The notes: a model not told the origin generated them from the letters alone. 64,000 nucleotides of DNA from Isoetes taiwanensis (GCA_021234155.1 JAJEKV010000027.1:14210993-14274992); one strand, 5' to 3'. Numbered from the stretch's first letter, positions 21,074 to 34,478 are shown. Made by a program: numbers and translations.

Positions 21074-22514
21074 TGTGAATATAACCCATAACTGCCATAT
21101 GGCAGTTCCCTAAGGAGCCAAGTGGGTCAATTAAGTACTAACCCTAAATCATAAGGAAAGGGCAAGAACCCTAAAAGTCACCTTTTGGGGTTCTAGGGGC
21201 TATGTTGAGCTTATCAGAGGAACGCTTTGGAGCAATACCGACATAATTCGCCTTTGCAACAATGCTGAAGATCATCGCGTCCGATGATTCCAAGATCTTC
21301 ATCCGCTTGCATCCGCTTTCAGTGCATGGACAAGTTCCAAGGCATTGGAGACATCCAAGGATCCGTTAGTGTTGATTCCCGCTAGTCGATGCAAGCTTTA
21401 CTACTGTTTTAAGCGGATAGTATCCGTTCTTAGTCCTAGATGATCTCTAGAATCCAAAACCCATACCTGTGAATATGGACTAACAAATGAATTCTAATCA
21501 TGTTGATTAGATTAGTTAGATTAGATCCGGTGGATATCCTGTTATTTCGATTCATTCTATTATAGTATGATGAATGTTATCTCTCGCTTCGCAAGACCTC
21601 TTGTGTATTGAGAAGGGGATAGAGACCCGCAGCCTTCTTAGAAGATGATTCTAGAACAGCCTTTTGATTCCCACCAACATGCATGTGCATAAGAGGCCAT
21701 GCTTAAGGTGGGTGGAGGGGCTGCACCGGGCCGACAAGGGGAGCTTGTCCGATGGCGCTGGATCCCTCCGTGTGTAAAGCCCACCGGGAACATTGGGGAC
21801 TAGGCCTAACACCTTATGCACTGCGTGTGGCTCTGGTATGGGCTCGACACCTCTTGGGTGGTGAGGCCACCTTCAATATGGTTGAAGTCATAGACGAAAG
21901 CAAAGGACTCTCTAGCCCGCCCTGCCACTAGCATGTATCCCTCCTGAGGAGAGAGTGATCTCCTCCCCGCCTTCATCGGACCGGGAGATGCAACCTTAAT
22001 TAGCCCCTTTGGCTATGCCCCCGGCAGGCTACAGTACGGTCCCAAGACTTATCAGCCTATCTGCAAAGTATGCACAGGAGGGGCGGATGGAGTGGATTGC
22101 CCAACGGCCATGTTCCTTTGCCAACCAAATCCATTTGCCATGAATTCTGCCATGCAATGACCTTTGAAGGACCAAGCCGTCGGTCTATCCCCAAGAGTCT
22201 GAGCCTGGGTAGGATTCATCCTTATTGATGTTGTTATCTCTTTTGATGTATGATCATGTTATGGTGATTCCACCCTTCGAGGTGATTATGTATTTGTTAT
22301 GATGCTATGTGCGTATGTTTGTGTGCTTCCGCAGCTAGGTAGGTCCCAAGAGAGACGACATGAATGACGCGTCCGTTCCTCCCACACCGAATTCTGGCTC
22401 ACCATCAAGAATCTGATGTCAGGTGAACGGCCTCGTGTTGGCAGTATGGCTAACAGAAGGGAACCTCCTGTTTTTATACGATGGGAACATCATATACGAG
22501 CAGGGAATGTCACA
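21074..22514 (+). repeat. LTR of element C
   Basis: Begins TGTGAATAT and ends ATGTCACA. Matches the copy A LTR in patches, for example GGTGGGTGGAGGGGC and GGGGACTAGGCCTAA regions and the AGCTAGGTAGG segment before the end. The left end is set by similarity of the TGTGA start and is less certain than the right end. Confidence 0.65.
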
Positions 22515-22515
22515 A

Positions 22516-22527
22516 TGGTATCAGAGC
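22516..22527 (+). promoter_or_regulatory. Primer-binding site of element C
   Basis: TGGTATCAGAGC one base after the LTR, identical to that of copy A and complementary to initiator Met tRNA. Confidence 0.85.
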
Positions 22528-22678
22528 AATGATTTTGGCTGACCAAGATCGAGCACCAATTACCTGATAGCACTAATTTTCTAGAGAAACTCCAGTCTTG
22601 GAAAATACATCTAAGCAAGAACCACGATTTGGAGGTTTCTTTTTCCAACTGTTAGAAAATTTTATTAAGCCAGAGCCC

Positions 22679-22751
22679 GACGACTCTCAGCTAGTGCGAA
22701 TGGCACTTATGAGACTTTCATAAGCCCCTTTGGCGCATGATGAGAGTCGTC
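22679..22751 (+). promoter_or_regulatory. Element C hairpin 1
   Basis: GACGACTCTCA on the left pairs with TGAGAGTCGTC on the right; the inner palindrome is CTTATGAGACTTTCATAAG. Same architecture and position as hairpin 1 of copy A, but a different stem sequence. Confidence 0.65.
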
Positions 22752-22878
22752 TACCTGATATAGGCTAGAAGTACCTAGAAATTTAAGTAACCAAACAAAT
22801 CTAGCTTAAAATAATTAAGTCACCGGTTTTGCATAATTATCATATTAAATTTAACATTTTTAAGGAACTTTTGATCTA

Positions 22879-22949
22879 CAATTCTTAGTTAGTGCAAATG
22901 GCACTTATGAGACTCTCATAAGCCCCTTTGGCGCACGATGAGAGTCATC
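22879..22949 (+). promoter_or_regulatory. Element C hairpin 2
   Basis: Inner palindrome CTTATGAGACTCTCATAAG and right part GGCGCACGATGAGAGTCATC are kept; the left outer arm is decayed. Spaced about 200 bp from the previous one, as in copy A. Confidence 0.6.
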
Positions 22950-23606
22950 CGTTGACTTTGACCCTTAACTGCTTCAATTAACAATTTTATTCTTTGGAAT
23001 GAAGGGATTGAATCCCTAACCTCTTAACAATAGGACTGAGACCTTACCAACTTGCCAATATCATGTTTTTTTCATAGAATATATAAGAGTTTAAGGTAAG
23101 AAAGGGATTTGAACCTATGGCCTCTTGTTAGACTAGCACGATAATAGTGCAACATTGTGCTCGTTTCATCTAATTATTTAGTAAAATATTTTGTGAAATT
23201 ATTTTTCTAAACTTGTAAGAAGGATTTTGAACCTTCAATACAATTATCTAAGCTGTTGTAGCGATGGCTTTCACCCCCGTATAGAGCATAGTGTACATCG
23301 CGATTAAAAATAATTCATGGGCTTAATGAATGTGCAATTGAACCGATTATCGATTAGTTTGAAGGCAAGATATTCATAATATCGCTTACTTATAATGAAA
23401 TCATTTTAGTTGTACATTGATGATAATATGTTTTAAGTGTACTTATAAGATAAACTTAAATGGACTAACCATTATAGAAAGATATAACTTTGGAACCTTG
23501 TATAAATTTTCACGGTGACATAACGTAAAGTTACGACACGCCGTGTGTAAATAATACGCGATGAAATTGTTATGTATTATTTTAACATAAAATTGTTGAA
23601 GAGCAA

Positions 23607-23885
23607 GCGCCCGTGACAACTCTCACAATGCTCTAAGCAAGCCACTTGTGCGAATCTCACATTGCCTCCAGGCGCACCGTAAGAGTCCTTCTCCAAATTG
23701 CGTTAATGATTAATTATTTTGCCAAACAATCAAGCATAATGAGCTTATTTGGTTTGTAGAGCAGGATTATGACCTTAGTTACAGTTTAAAACTTACTCTT
23801 GACCCCCAAACAGACCATGACCCTCACGATGGGCCTAAGCCACTCGTGAGAAGCTCACAATGTCTCTAGGTGCACGGTAAGAGTC
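23607..23885 (+). promoter_or_regulatory. Element C hairpins 3 and 4
   Basis: Two imperfect inverted repeats at about 23607-23690 and 23806-23885, both ending in a GCGCACCGTAAGAGTCC- or TGCACGGTAAGAGTCC-type right arm with matching CTCTCAC or CCCTCAC left arms. They occupy the place of the second hairpin pair of copy A. Confidence 0.5.
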
Positions 23886-24579
23886 CTCCAAAAATTTGAC
23901 CACTTTTCCTTGACCAAATCAAGTGAAATTGGTTGCATTAGATCTTGTAGTCTTATAGAAACTCATGCATGTACGTTGCACCTTGCATAAAATTGTCGTG
24001 CATTACCCGAACAACCTCAAATTTCACCAACCCTAAAATTCCAAACTTAGCTTTATCATGTAAATGGGCATTTAACCTCATTCCTCTACAATTTGTCTCC
24101 AAGCCCGAGTCGACTAAAGGCTTTTTAGGCATCATTTGTAATAATCAGCTAGTACCTTCAACTCAAGTACCCGAAAGTGCTAGTACATTGCCTTACTCAT
24201 ACCAAATAGATAAAAGTTGACCTAATTTTTCCATAGTCGCCACATTGTTTGCCATTGTCGATAACATCATGAGCTGAAGTTCTCATTCACAATCTAGAGT
24301 CTAGGACTTTTCAAGCCACTCTTTGTATAGGGCACCGAGCTAAAACCAATTTGGCCGAGAATTTATAGCACGTCTAAAAACCATAAAGGCCTTGCAAAGC
24401 AAAGCCCAATGTATGCTAGACTACATAACTATGACCTTTGAAAAGGCTAGGTAATTCTCTATCAATCTGCCTTGGCCATATTCCTCCCTTAGAGGGCCAT
24501 CACTATTGTAAGTCAGCCGTCTATCCAAAGAGGTGTGACCCTCAAACCTTAGACTATTAGTGTAGATGAGTGTCCGCTC

Positions 24580-26140
24580 TTGGAGTAAGAGGTGGGAGGA
24601 TCAAGAACAAGACGCTGGCAAGATTGTGTCCGGCCGAAGACCCTAGGATTCAATCAATGGGCAATCAGATAAGGCAAAAGAAGTCGACGGAGAGATACAA
24701 CAAATGGCAATGATAGACACCTCTAGCAACAATACCAGTAGGACAGGGCATCAATACCTTGTCCCCAATCTTCATTGGCAGCTTACCTAGTTATCAATGA
24801 CATTACGAACCTTCCAGAGTGGGCTATCAGATTGACGAACTCCTTGCTCTCTTAGGCCGCCAGAAGACATCGACACCTTCATTGGATTCAACACAGAAGT
24901 TCTAGGTAGAAGAATACGAGGCATCAACATACAAAAGCAAAGCATGTCGTATACAAATAGCTACCTCAACATCAAGAGCTAGGGTCAGAGAGGATTATCT
25001 TCCATCGGAAAAAGAATTCATTGCAGCGCATGGATGCATAAGAATCACAGAGAAGACCATCACGATCTTGCATCCTAGCAGCTCAAGCGGACTTTCGAGC
25101 AACACACAAAGGGAAGGCCTATGCCAGCAAAAGGGACAAGATCAAGGAGGATGATCTTCAGTCAGAACAAGAGTTTTAGATCTACGGACATCTGGTAACA
25201 AAAGAAAAGACAATTTGAGTGCTTCAGCCAAGTAGCGCGAGTGGACCAATCCGGAAAGGATAGAGGAGACGATGTACTCAAGCAGTCAATACCTTTGCAC
25301 ATCTTCAAATTGGGCACCTAAAACAAGGACGCCTATCAGTCAGCAAAATCCCCACAACGGATAAGACCATTGAAGTGGTAGCAATTTCATTCAAGGAGGC
25401 ATATCGAGGAACATTCTTCACAACTTCGATTGACGAGCTCGAACTAAGCATGCGATTACCTCAATAGTAGCAGCAACAACAAACTTCAGAATCAACCAAA
25501 ATGAGAAATATACACCTAATAAGAAGAATCAAACGAGATGGGAGTGCAGAAAATCTAAAAGATTACAAATACTTAAGTTTATCCGTTTATTAATTTGAAA
25601 AGTGGATGAATTGAAATCCCAATATAAATGTTGTATTATAAATGTTAGGTATTCACATAGTATAAAAACCTAGTTGAACAATGTTTGACTATTTTCTTAT
25701 GCCATTGCGAGTACCTTAATCATAATTAAGTCTAAAAATTGTAGAAAAGCTAGTAAAAGTTAATAGGCATATACAGATGAGGTTGAAGAATCAAATGTCG
25801 CCTTGAGAAATGATGATTCCTAGTCAAGAAACCCGATGCAAAGTAGAATTTTAGCTCAAGATCAAATTTAACATTTGTACTTCGAATGGACGAACAAGTA
25901 CAAGGGAAGAACGACTAGAGCCCAAGCAAAGCTTCTACTTCAAACACTTCAGGAAGTAGCCTCGAGCAAAAAACTGCTCGTCCAATACAATGCCAAGCTG
26001 CGAGATGTCGGTCATGTCAAGATCTCTAATGCTCTAGCATCAAGCACATCGTTAGGACGCAACTCTAGCTCTTGTGGCAGCAGCAACACTTGACACCCTC
26101 ATGAACGGTGTCCCTAACAATGGAAGGAAAAATGTCCACA
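24580..26140 (+). pseudogene. ORF2 relic of element C
   Basis: Broken by many frame changes but clearly related at protein level to ORF2 of copy A: YLVINDITNLPEW (about 24782) against YLLLSDIQNLPEC; LRRPEDIDTFIG against LRQQSDLDDFID; YLPSEKEF...KTITILHPSSSS (about 24998-25090) against DLPSEEEF...KTTNILMPSSST. A second YLPSEKEF-like copy near 25148 suggests internal duplication. Frame 25875-26093 ends VGHVKISNALASSTSLGRN, matching the H2B-like end of copy A (GQVAKVLASSTVGRQN). Most of the H2A-like part is missing, with only LMNGVPNNGRKN left. Confidence 0.6.
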
Positions 26141-27199
26141 CATGTTGAGGATCCCTCGCCACAATATTGTATAGCAATGATGTCGCCATTAACTATCCAT
26201 GAGATTTTGTTTCTTCATTCCATGTAAAAGACCATGGCTTAAATTCAGGATCCACCCCATTTTTCTAGTAAATCATTTCAGATAGGTAACCCTATTTGAA
26301 ACTCATGTTCTTCTTGATTAGCATATCATGTATGTAATATTAGAAGCACATACCAATCGTCGTAAAAAATCAACTCATTTAAAAAGCAGTACTTTATATA
26401 CCTGTATAAGTACATCAGCAAGAAGGCCAAACCGAAGAAGGATGGCAAAGACTCGGTACGCACCAATGCAATGTATGTCATGAAAAAACCGGGCTTGACT
26501 AGCCTAAACTAGCACAAACATCAAAGATTGGCCAATCCCTCTGCTGTCTTATCTTGCCATACATTGACAATAAAGTCCAAGATGGTACAAAGCCTCTAAG
26601 GTCTTATGCCAAGATGTTACATATCAATCTTTAGATCAAGATCATTGTATGATAAGACAAGGTAACATATCTTGTTCATAAGCTAAGAATGTTCAAGATT
26701 TAAAACATTCAATCAGCATGTTATAGTGATGCATATAACAATAGTCAAAAGGTCACTAATATTCACTAATGTGGGAGCTCATGGCCGGAAAAGATAAAGC
26801 CAAAGCAATAAAGCTTGCAAAAAGCATATCTCTATGAATCTTAAAATATCCTGCCAGAGTATTTCCTTTATCTTCCTGCAATCCATTCATGCTGCATCTA
26901 ACCTAGAATTTAGAGGACTAACCTCATAAAAGTCTTATGGAAGGAGCGTCGTCCAAGTTTCCAAGCTATATCCTTAGGTCAAAGTGCCACGATATATAAG
27001 TATACCGCTATGCTACCATACTGAAATAATGCTTCAGTCTGCAACCTTGAATGGTGCACACTATTTTTTTGCATAAGCCGTCCTTAAGCCTCTTGTACCT
27101 ATAAAGAAAAAATATGTACAATGGTCTTGCACATTTATATAAGAGCCCCCATGTCCCATAGATCACACGAGCATTTTCTAAAGAAGCCCCAAGTCATAA
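26141..27199. other. No gene seen
   Basis: AT-rich sequence downstream of element C. No frame, RNA gene or repeat that I can name. Confidence 0.5.
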
Positions 27200-27376
<177 letters not shown>

Positions 27377-27749
27377 GGTTCTTGACAACCACATGTCAAG
27401 CATGCATTCTTTACATTAAGCATGCCCTTTTTAAAAAAAAACATGCAAGCATATGTTGTAGACCATATTGAATAATCCCTTTGTTAACAATGGTTCACCA
27501 ACGCTCATGTCAACTAGACTATTTCTTTCCAAATAAACCTTCGCTTGGGATTAATAATATAATCCATCATGGTTTAGATTTTAAAGCAAAACGAATCCAT
27601 GGTTTTAACTTGGCAAATATTACCAATGCAACTCTAGATTTATTAATAGGAACCAAATAGAGACTAACCTTATACTAGTGTGCAAACTATTTCCAAGTGG
27701 CACCACACTAGGTTTTTCGCAACAAAGTTAAATGATTCACCTTGCAAAA
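27377..27749. other. No gene seen
   Basis: AT-rich spacer with no recognisable content. Confidence 0.5.
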
Positions 27750-28920
27750 TGTTTTTTTTTTTTTTTTTTTTTGAAGAATATAATAATATATTAAACCACT
27801 AGAATGCTATCAAGTACAATGATAAGTGTGGTGCTAAGAAATGAAGCCCATCATGATCCACAATCAGAGGGAATGTCGACTCAAATTTCCCGCTTAAATC
27901 GGTCGACAAGCTTGAGACTTGGTAAGCCGCCACAACCAATGCCCAAAGATCGAACCAACCAAAAGGGCTGCTAATCGCATTTTGAAAGACCTTTCTTCGG
28001 TTTTTCCAAATCAGCCACAAAAGCCAAGCTCTACATAAATGAAACGCCGCCGCTTTTGGCCACGCCTCCACCGCTTAGGAAGGACTCCCAAGAGAATCTT
28101 CTCGACCGCATAGTGAAGTCCCAAAGAGGGCTCTCACCCAGACCAAGTCAGCCCCTACCTCGCGGCATAGGACAAAGCAAAGGTTCTCAATGGTCTCACG
28201 TCAGCCTCCCACATAAAGGGCATGTTTTCGCCACCGAGGTTGAACCTGCGGGACTCCTGGACATTCACCCCGGAGGCTACGGCAAGATCCGCCACAAAAG
28301 GGTACCTGATTTTTGGGAGGAGGCAATGTATTCCACGCCCACTTCCACATGGCGGACCACTTACTCCCCGGAAGCTTAAGCTTACCACTTATCCGGAAGG
28401 CAACGGTCCCCGGCGCTAGGAGCCCATAAGTCGATGCTACAAACCGAGATGCACCAAGTCCACTATGCGACTTCCAAACGCCATTGACTTGAGAAGACAA
28501 CCGCAATGGAATAGCATTGGCAATTCGCCCAAGTCCCAGATGTCCCATCGCCGGAAGGCCAAATCTCTCCCTAAAAAACTCCCACGGTGCCGATGACCTC
28601 CCAATACCAGCCACGGATGGATGTTACCCCCGCAAAGAATCCATCGGGCACGAAAGTACCGGGTGTAGGGAAGAGGCCAAGGATGATGCAGAGTCCAAGG
28701 GTACCTGTGAGAAAGGGCGATGAGGCTACCATACACCCGCTAGGGTCCAATGAAAAGAGAACCTTGACCACCTTCCGTGCCTTCATGAGACCCTTAAGAA
28801 AAGGCTAAGCATGAGGGAATGGACGAAATCTCAAACAGAGCCCACGGCAAGAACCGAATTAAATTGCCTTTCAGAATCGAAAGTGCTCAGTGTTCCACAT
28901 CATATGTGCAGTCAGATAAT
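27750..28920 (-). mobile_element. LINE 3' remnant, copy B
   Basis: The plus strand starts with 22 T, the A-tail of a minus-strand LINE. Minus-strand frames read WLLWLIWKNRRKVFQ (about 28000), like the C-terminal tail of plant L1 ORF2, and further upstream SLDPSGCMVASSPFL and PDGFFAGVTSIRG. Broken in all frames. The same remnant is in copy A (1-930). Confidence 0.6.
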
Positions 28921-28974
28921 TTTATCAAGTCATTAGGAAACTAGCTTAGTTTCCATTAAATTGGAGCACCTATT

Positions 28975-30215
28975 TGTAGGAATATTGAATTAAAAAAAAA
29001 AATAGCAACTCCCTCCCCGAGATATGTGCATATGATGGAATGGACAAGTAAAAGTTAAGGCCATTAAAGCTATTGGATTATTTTTAGATCACATGCTATA
29101 TTAGCATTATCAAACGTCATTTGTGAGGACTACATATTAACATGATTGGTTTCAAGCATAAGGTAAGGCGGTCAAAGATAATGTTTGGTTAGCTTCCCAT
29201 TTGTTCAAAATCCATAAACTTGTCTAAAAAATATGGGACAAATTCTTAGAAACTCCAGATCTTGGTCGTTGAAATTGAAATTTTATGGCATGGATTTTTT
29301 ATTTTTTTTTTTTATTTTTTTGGTTTGGATTTTTTTTTTAAAAGAAAATTTGTCTGCCAAAATTTTTGGGTTCTTAATATTTTTTCCAGCTATAACCTAG
29401 ATTTTCATAGGCTCTTTCCAACTAAAATTACTTGTTAGGTATTTAGAGTTAGTCCTAAAAATGTGATAACATCCTCAGAAAAATTACTTGTTAGTTATTT
29501 AGAGTTAGTCCTAAATATGTGGTAACATCCTTAAAAACAAAGTTAAAATGATATCGCAAAAAATTTGGGCTAACTATTATAAAAGAACGGGCCATGCCAA
29601 GTTGGTTGTTCTCGACAAATCAACGCTAATTTGAAGCAATGCCCAACCATGTTGACATTTGACAATGTAAGATAGATAGATAGATAGATAGTAGTTTTAA
29701 CGCCACGCCACTGGGGCAAAGATCCAACCGACATGTGACCACACACCACACTACATTGCTTGGTTGGGCCCCCGCCCCAACCACCTTACATTGCGCCCTC
29801 CTGGGATTTGACCCCAACAAGCATCGAAAAGCGATTGGGCGGCCTCAACTCGGTGACCACATTGCTAAGGAACTAGTGTGTTACCACTAGACCAAACACC
29901 CGTAACAATCTTATAATAAATGATGTCGATTATCAAGATATTATCTTTTCAATATCTTTGTTTATCCACTCATCAATTTCATACTTGCCTTAATGACGCA
30001 CGCCATTTGACAAGTTTTCATCCCTTTTAACAGAGAAGTATCGCGGACTTATCGACTTTCAAGAGAAAGATTTAGAAATAAATCCACATATTCAATGGTA
30101 CAAGGCACTTCAATTGATCTTCAATGGGCATTTTGTAAAATTAAAGCAACCCCATTCTCTGGTTGGCAAACAAGTCTGGTGTTATTTAAAATCAAACCTA
30201 TAGGTTCGATCACTA
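28975..30215. repeat. Copy B of the kinase-gene 3' flank segment
   Basis: Nearly identical to 985-2230, and a paralogue of 46320-47280. Differences from copy A are concentrated in C/G contexts; long AT-rich runs are the same base for base. Confidence 0.75.
29671..29901 (-). repeat. tRNA-derived SINE, copy B
   Basis: Same unit and same position as the copy A SINE, with a (GATA)n tail on the plus strand at 29671-29691. The insertion therefore predates the A/B duplication. Confidence 0.7.
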
Positions 30216-31036
30216 AGGCCCTCCATCTAACTCAACCACTTGTGATGACCAAGTGTCCGAGCGAAGGACACAGCGGTGTCATTGACCCATTGATATATCC
30301 TATACCGCGAAAAGCATACATACATGTTAAGAACAATACAATACATATAATAATATGCCATCATTTAATGATGACTCATCTATCATCATCAAACATAGCC
30401 ATAAACGCATAATACTTCAAAACAAGTGTTCCTACATCGGTTTCGAGTCAAGAGGGTTGATTGACTGGCCAAGACCTCCGATGATAACAACAAAAAAATC
30501 ATGAAATGGTTTGCATAGAACATTGGCTAGGTAGTCCACTCCACTGCCCCTCTTGTGCACGCTTTCTAGATAGGGGGTAAAACAAAGTTGTGCCATGATT
30601 GTAGCCTTCTAGAGATGTAATGTTTAATGAATTAGCCTATGGAACTGCCTCCAGATTGCATCTCCTCGGTCCGGATATAAGGGGTGAATGGTACAAATTA
30701 CTTTTTGAAGCACAATGCCTCATAGGGTTGGCTAGAGGATCGTGGGCAATACACATTCTGCACTGCAGAAACCCCCAAATGACAATGAGTCGAGCGACAT
30801 CCTAACCGGGCCCCATGATGACAAGGGTCGACTCTATAAGCCTAGCACACCATAAGGAGCCCAAGAGCCATGCTCAAGAGGGTCCTACCTCCACATCTCC
30901 ATTGTCCATGTTGTCTTGTGCTTAATCACTAGATAGCATCTTAAACCGTGGCCTCGATGCACAGGCCAAATCTAATGGGATTTAAAGGGTTTCTAGCTAG
31001 GATCATCCATGCATCTCCTAGCCTTTAGAGTTCTAG

Positions 31037-32569
31037 GTGACGTAAGCCAAAGACAAAGATACTGGCCCCAAGGACGATACTGCATCGATCATCACGCACG
31101 CGGCACGCCATCTCTATTGACGTATGCCGACAGTAGATAAGCAAGTAGCAATCGCTGGGGGCAACTTGCAAGTGTGTGCACATTTATTCACGTGTACACT
31201 TTAGCCCACTTAATTAATATAGGCAAGTGGGCCACAGCCCATTTATCCCACATGCTCAAGGGTTAATAGAAACCTAGCCCTAACTTATAGTCTATATAAG
31301 GCATCCGAAACCCCTAACTTTCCATTTTCATCCACAAAATTCTTCTAGAACCTCGCTTTGCTTGCTCCAAGAGCCAATCTCGACTCTCGGTCCTCAGTCT
31401 CGAGCAGCCTAGTTTCATCGCCTTCCCTTTCTAGCTTCATCTTCAAGCATTTCTCAAAGATGGATGCTCAGAAAGTGTGAGGAGCAAGCCGTGGATCAGT
31501 ATTTTGCCAATTCAATAGTCTAATCCGCCTCCCATGAATAGAGTAAGTAGGTTTAGCCTATTGAATTGCCCATAGCAAACTATCTAGACCTCTAGATACC
31601 AAGCTACAACTAAAGAACCTAACTCGCGGATTTAGATTAAATCTTATTCTTTAGTTCTTCTATGGTATGTATGTGATGATGATCTGTGGAATCATTGTAT
31701 TGGGAAGGGGGTAGAGGCCTTAAAAGCCTAGTAGTTTGATGTCAGAAGCTAGCCCCTTTAATGCACCATTAAATTCGGCCTGCGGTACAAGAGCCCCACA
31801 TGGTTGTGGGTGGAGGGGCCGATCGCTTACAAGGAGGTTCATGTCCCACTCATGATCACGCCCCTCCTGGGTAGTAAAGCCTCATCGGGGACTACAAGCA
31901 CCAGACCTAATGCTCGCCACCGCTGGGCAGGGGTTTGCATGGGTTCGACACTTGGGGTGGTGTACACCTTCCATGGAGTTCGGGCCAGCACGCAAAGGGG
32001 TCCCCGGGGCCACCTTGAGTCAAGATGCCACTCGGTGGGAGTAATCCCTACCGCCCCATCGAATCGGGAGATGTAACCCGGTAGCTCCCTCCGCCACGAG
32101 ATCCTGGGCGGCTACGGGCCAGTCCCAAGACCTTTCAACCTACCGCAGTGTGCACGAGGGGCGGATGGAGTGGACTACCCTGCCATGTTCTTATGCCTAC
32201 CAAATCCATTTGCCATGAATTGCCTCGCCGCAGATTCTGAGGCCCAAGCCAGGCCATCCCCTTGAGTCCGAGGCTTTGGGTAGGATATCCATATGTGATG
32301 TACCGATCTTTATCTATGAAGATATGTGGTGAGCCATCCTTTGTGATGGTCATGTGATGTTGATGTATTTGTACTTACATGTATGTTTACGCCTTACGCC
32401 TAGGTAGGCCCCGAGGGAGACAGGGCAAAATGACCCTTCATTCTTCCCTACTGAACTGGCCAAGGCTGGCGGATACGCGGAGGGCCTTGGTAACGCGATG
32501 GAGCTGGTATGGGGATGAACTCGCTTGTATACCTGCGAGTGCAATCAGAGCATGAGTAGGGACGCCACA
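31037..32569 (+). repeat. 5' LTR of copy B
   Basis: Aligned end to end with 3044-4590. Starts GTGACGT and ends GACGCCACA. It is followed by a damaged primer-binding site (GGGTATCGTGAGC against TGGTATCAGAGC). Confidence 0.75.
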
Positions 32570-32767
32570 AAGGGTATCGTGAGCAATGTTCTTGGAGACC
32601 AAGAGCAAAGCACCGCCATGATCCGAGAGGTACTAACTTAGTAGAACTCTCAAACCCTCGAAAAGTGGGAAAAATTTTTCATTTTTGTAGTTTATGCTAA
32701 GCTAGTAACGCTAGAAGAATTGAAAAAAAAAAAAAAAAAAAAAAAAAAGTTGAACTAAATTTTGACC

Positions 32768-33025
32768 AAGTGGGAATTCAAAGACGGAGGCGCCAGTAGC
32801 ATCGACCTAAAATTTAGTCGCCCCAGCACACCATGAGTAACTCTACCACATTCAACCTTGAAACTTGAAGAATTTGAACAATATAATATGCTAGATCGAA
32901 GTTTTAAGGTAAGGTTTAGCTAGATTTGTATGCCACACCCCAGGAATATGTCTAGAAGTTATATAATTTAGTTGCCGAGCCCTCGATCTAAATATTAGAT
33001 CAGCCCTCTAGCGCACACCATGAGT
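32768..33025 (+). promoter_or_regulatory. Hairpins 1 and 2, copy B
   Basis: Counterparts of 4811-4879 and 5003-5065. Hairpin 1 has lost arm bases around its CG/CAG sites; hairpin 2 keeps GATCTAAATATTAGATC and AGCGCACACCATGAGTAA. Confidence 0.5.
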
Positions 33026-33244
33026 AATTTTACTTAGAAAACTCTAAAGAAAGTACATGTTTTAGTTAATAGGGTGCCTGACACATGGAAATGAACAACT
33101 TAGAATTTGACCTAAAATTTGCCAAACTATAAATAGACCCAAACCCTCTCATTTGTAGACTTTCTCTCTTGTCTAGAAGTTAGCTCCCCGCACTTCGAGG
33201 CGCATTTTTTGGGTGCCGTGAGTTCATTGACTTGAAGTAAAAGC

Positions 33245-34478
33245 ATGGCACGCTTTCAAACAGACGGCATCTAAATATCTAATTCAGGCTTAACAGCCCA
33301 AAGTCTAAGACCGGAGGAGGGATTCAAGAGTTACTGGTGAGCAACTTCGCCAGAGGAGACCAACCTCTGCCGCCAAAGGGGAAAAGTACTGGGACGCACT
33401 CACGTACGTGAGTCGAGGCAAGAATCATTAGCGAGTCGGGGTTAACACCATCAACCAGAGTTAGACTAAGGAGGAGAGGGGTGGAATCGAGGGCTCAACA
33501 TATGAGAAAACTCAAGAAGTATTCGAGGAAATTGGAAGAGAGATGAACCACGTTAAAGAGAGGGCGCAATGAGCGTGCTGCCAAGGAGCAAGGGAGTGTA
33601 TGAGCCAACTCCTAAACCCACCTCGAGGAAGAACTCAAGCCCGGATTCAAATGCAAGAGGCTAAGGCACAACGCCGCGAAAAAGAAAAAAAAGGCCGGTG
33701 AAGAAAAAGGAGGCGAAGCAAAGAAGAAGCTCAAGGGCAAAGGTAAGGAGGAGCCCAAGAGGAAGATCAAGAAGACACCTTACCGGTCAAGCTCACATTA
33801 ACTAACGGCCTCCTCGGACCAGCCACCATCCTCCGATGACTAAGATGATGAAGACTACAATCCCTAACCAAGAAGGAGCTCCTCCAAACCCCTAGAGATG
33901 AGGATCTGATGCACTCCAAGATCGGGCAGATTCAAGCACCCCCACCTTACCCACATGGGAGAAGTGATCCAAGAAGCCCAATCTCCGACCGGCCGAGTCT
34001 TAGAGTGGTGTGAACCACTCCCCAGGTCTACCGTAAGAAATTGAAGGCCTACCAGGACTACATGAAGAAGTGGAGGCCATACAACTCCCCACTATCGTGC
34101 AAACAAGGTCGTTTTATATCAGGGAGGACAAACCATCGAAGAAGAAGACTCTCAAGCCACCTCCGTGAGAAGCCGGACCTCCCAAGAAGCCAATAGCTTT
34201 GGGGAAGCCCGGATCAAGACCGCATCACAAACATTCGGAAATCAGGCATTTTCAGAGGGCATGGCCTCATCGTCAGCCGTGATTCGTCAAGGAGGTCGCA
34301 TGTGGGTTCGACTCAAGCATGAGAGTCAATAGGTGAAATGTCGCTAGCCTTGCAAGAAGCGGAGCGTAAGCTGGTGCAACATTTTGAAGACTCGGGCGCG
34401 TACTATACACGCCAAAAAAGAGTAACGCTGATGACCAAGGATATGCACTTGGCAAGTTCCATTAAAGGAGAACGTTAA
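33245..34478 (+). pseudogene. ORF1: histone H3-like, copy B
   Basis: Counterpart of 5278-6501. It begins ATGGCACGC and keeps AAACAGACGGCA (33258-33269), i.e. K-Q-T-A, so codon 6 is the glutamine CAG where copy A has TAG. The H3 C-terminus is recognisable: GCCTTGCAAGAAGC (LALQEA), CATTTTGAAGACTC (HFED), CACGCCAAAA then AGAGTAACG (IHAK-RVT), and AAAGGAGAACGTTAA (KGER-stop, ending at 34478). Small indels scramble the frame in many places, mostly at C/G-rich sites. Confidence 0.75.

Larger units (their letters stand above)
21074..26140 (+). mobile_element. Element C: diverged relative of the histone-bearing chromovirus, 5' part
   Basis: LTR, primer-binding site, four hairpins in two pairs and a decayed ORF2 follow in the same order as in copy A, but with low nucleotide similarity. 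The H3-like ORF1 is absent: the two hairpin pairs are only about 660 bp apart. No gag-pol remains after 26140. Element C is therefore a truncated older family member or a sister family. Confidence 0.65.
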
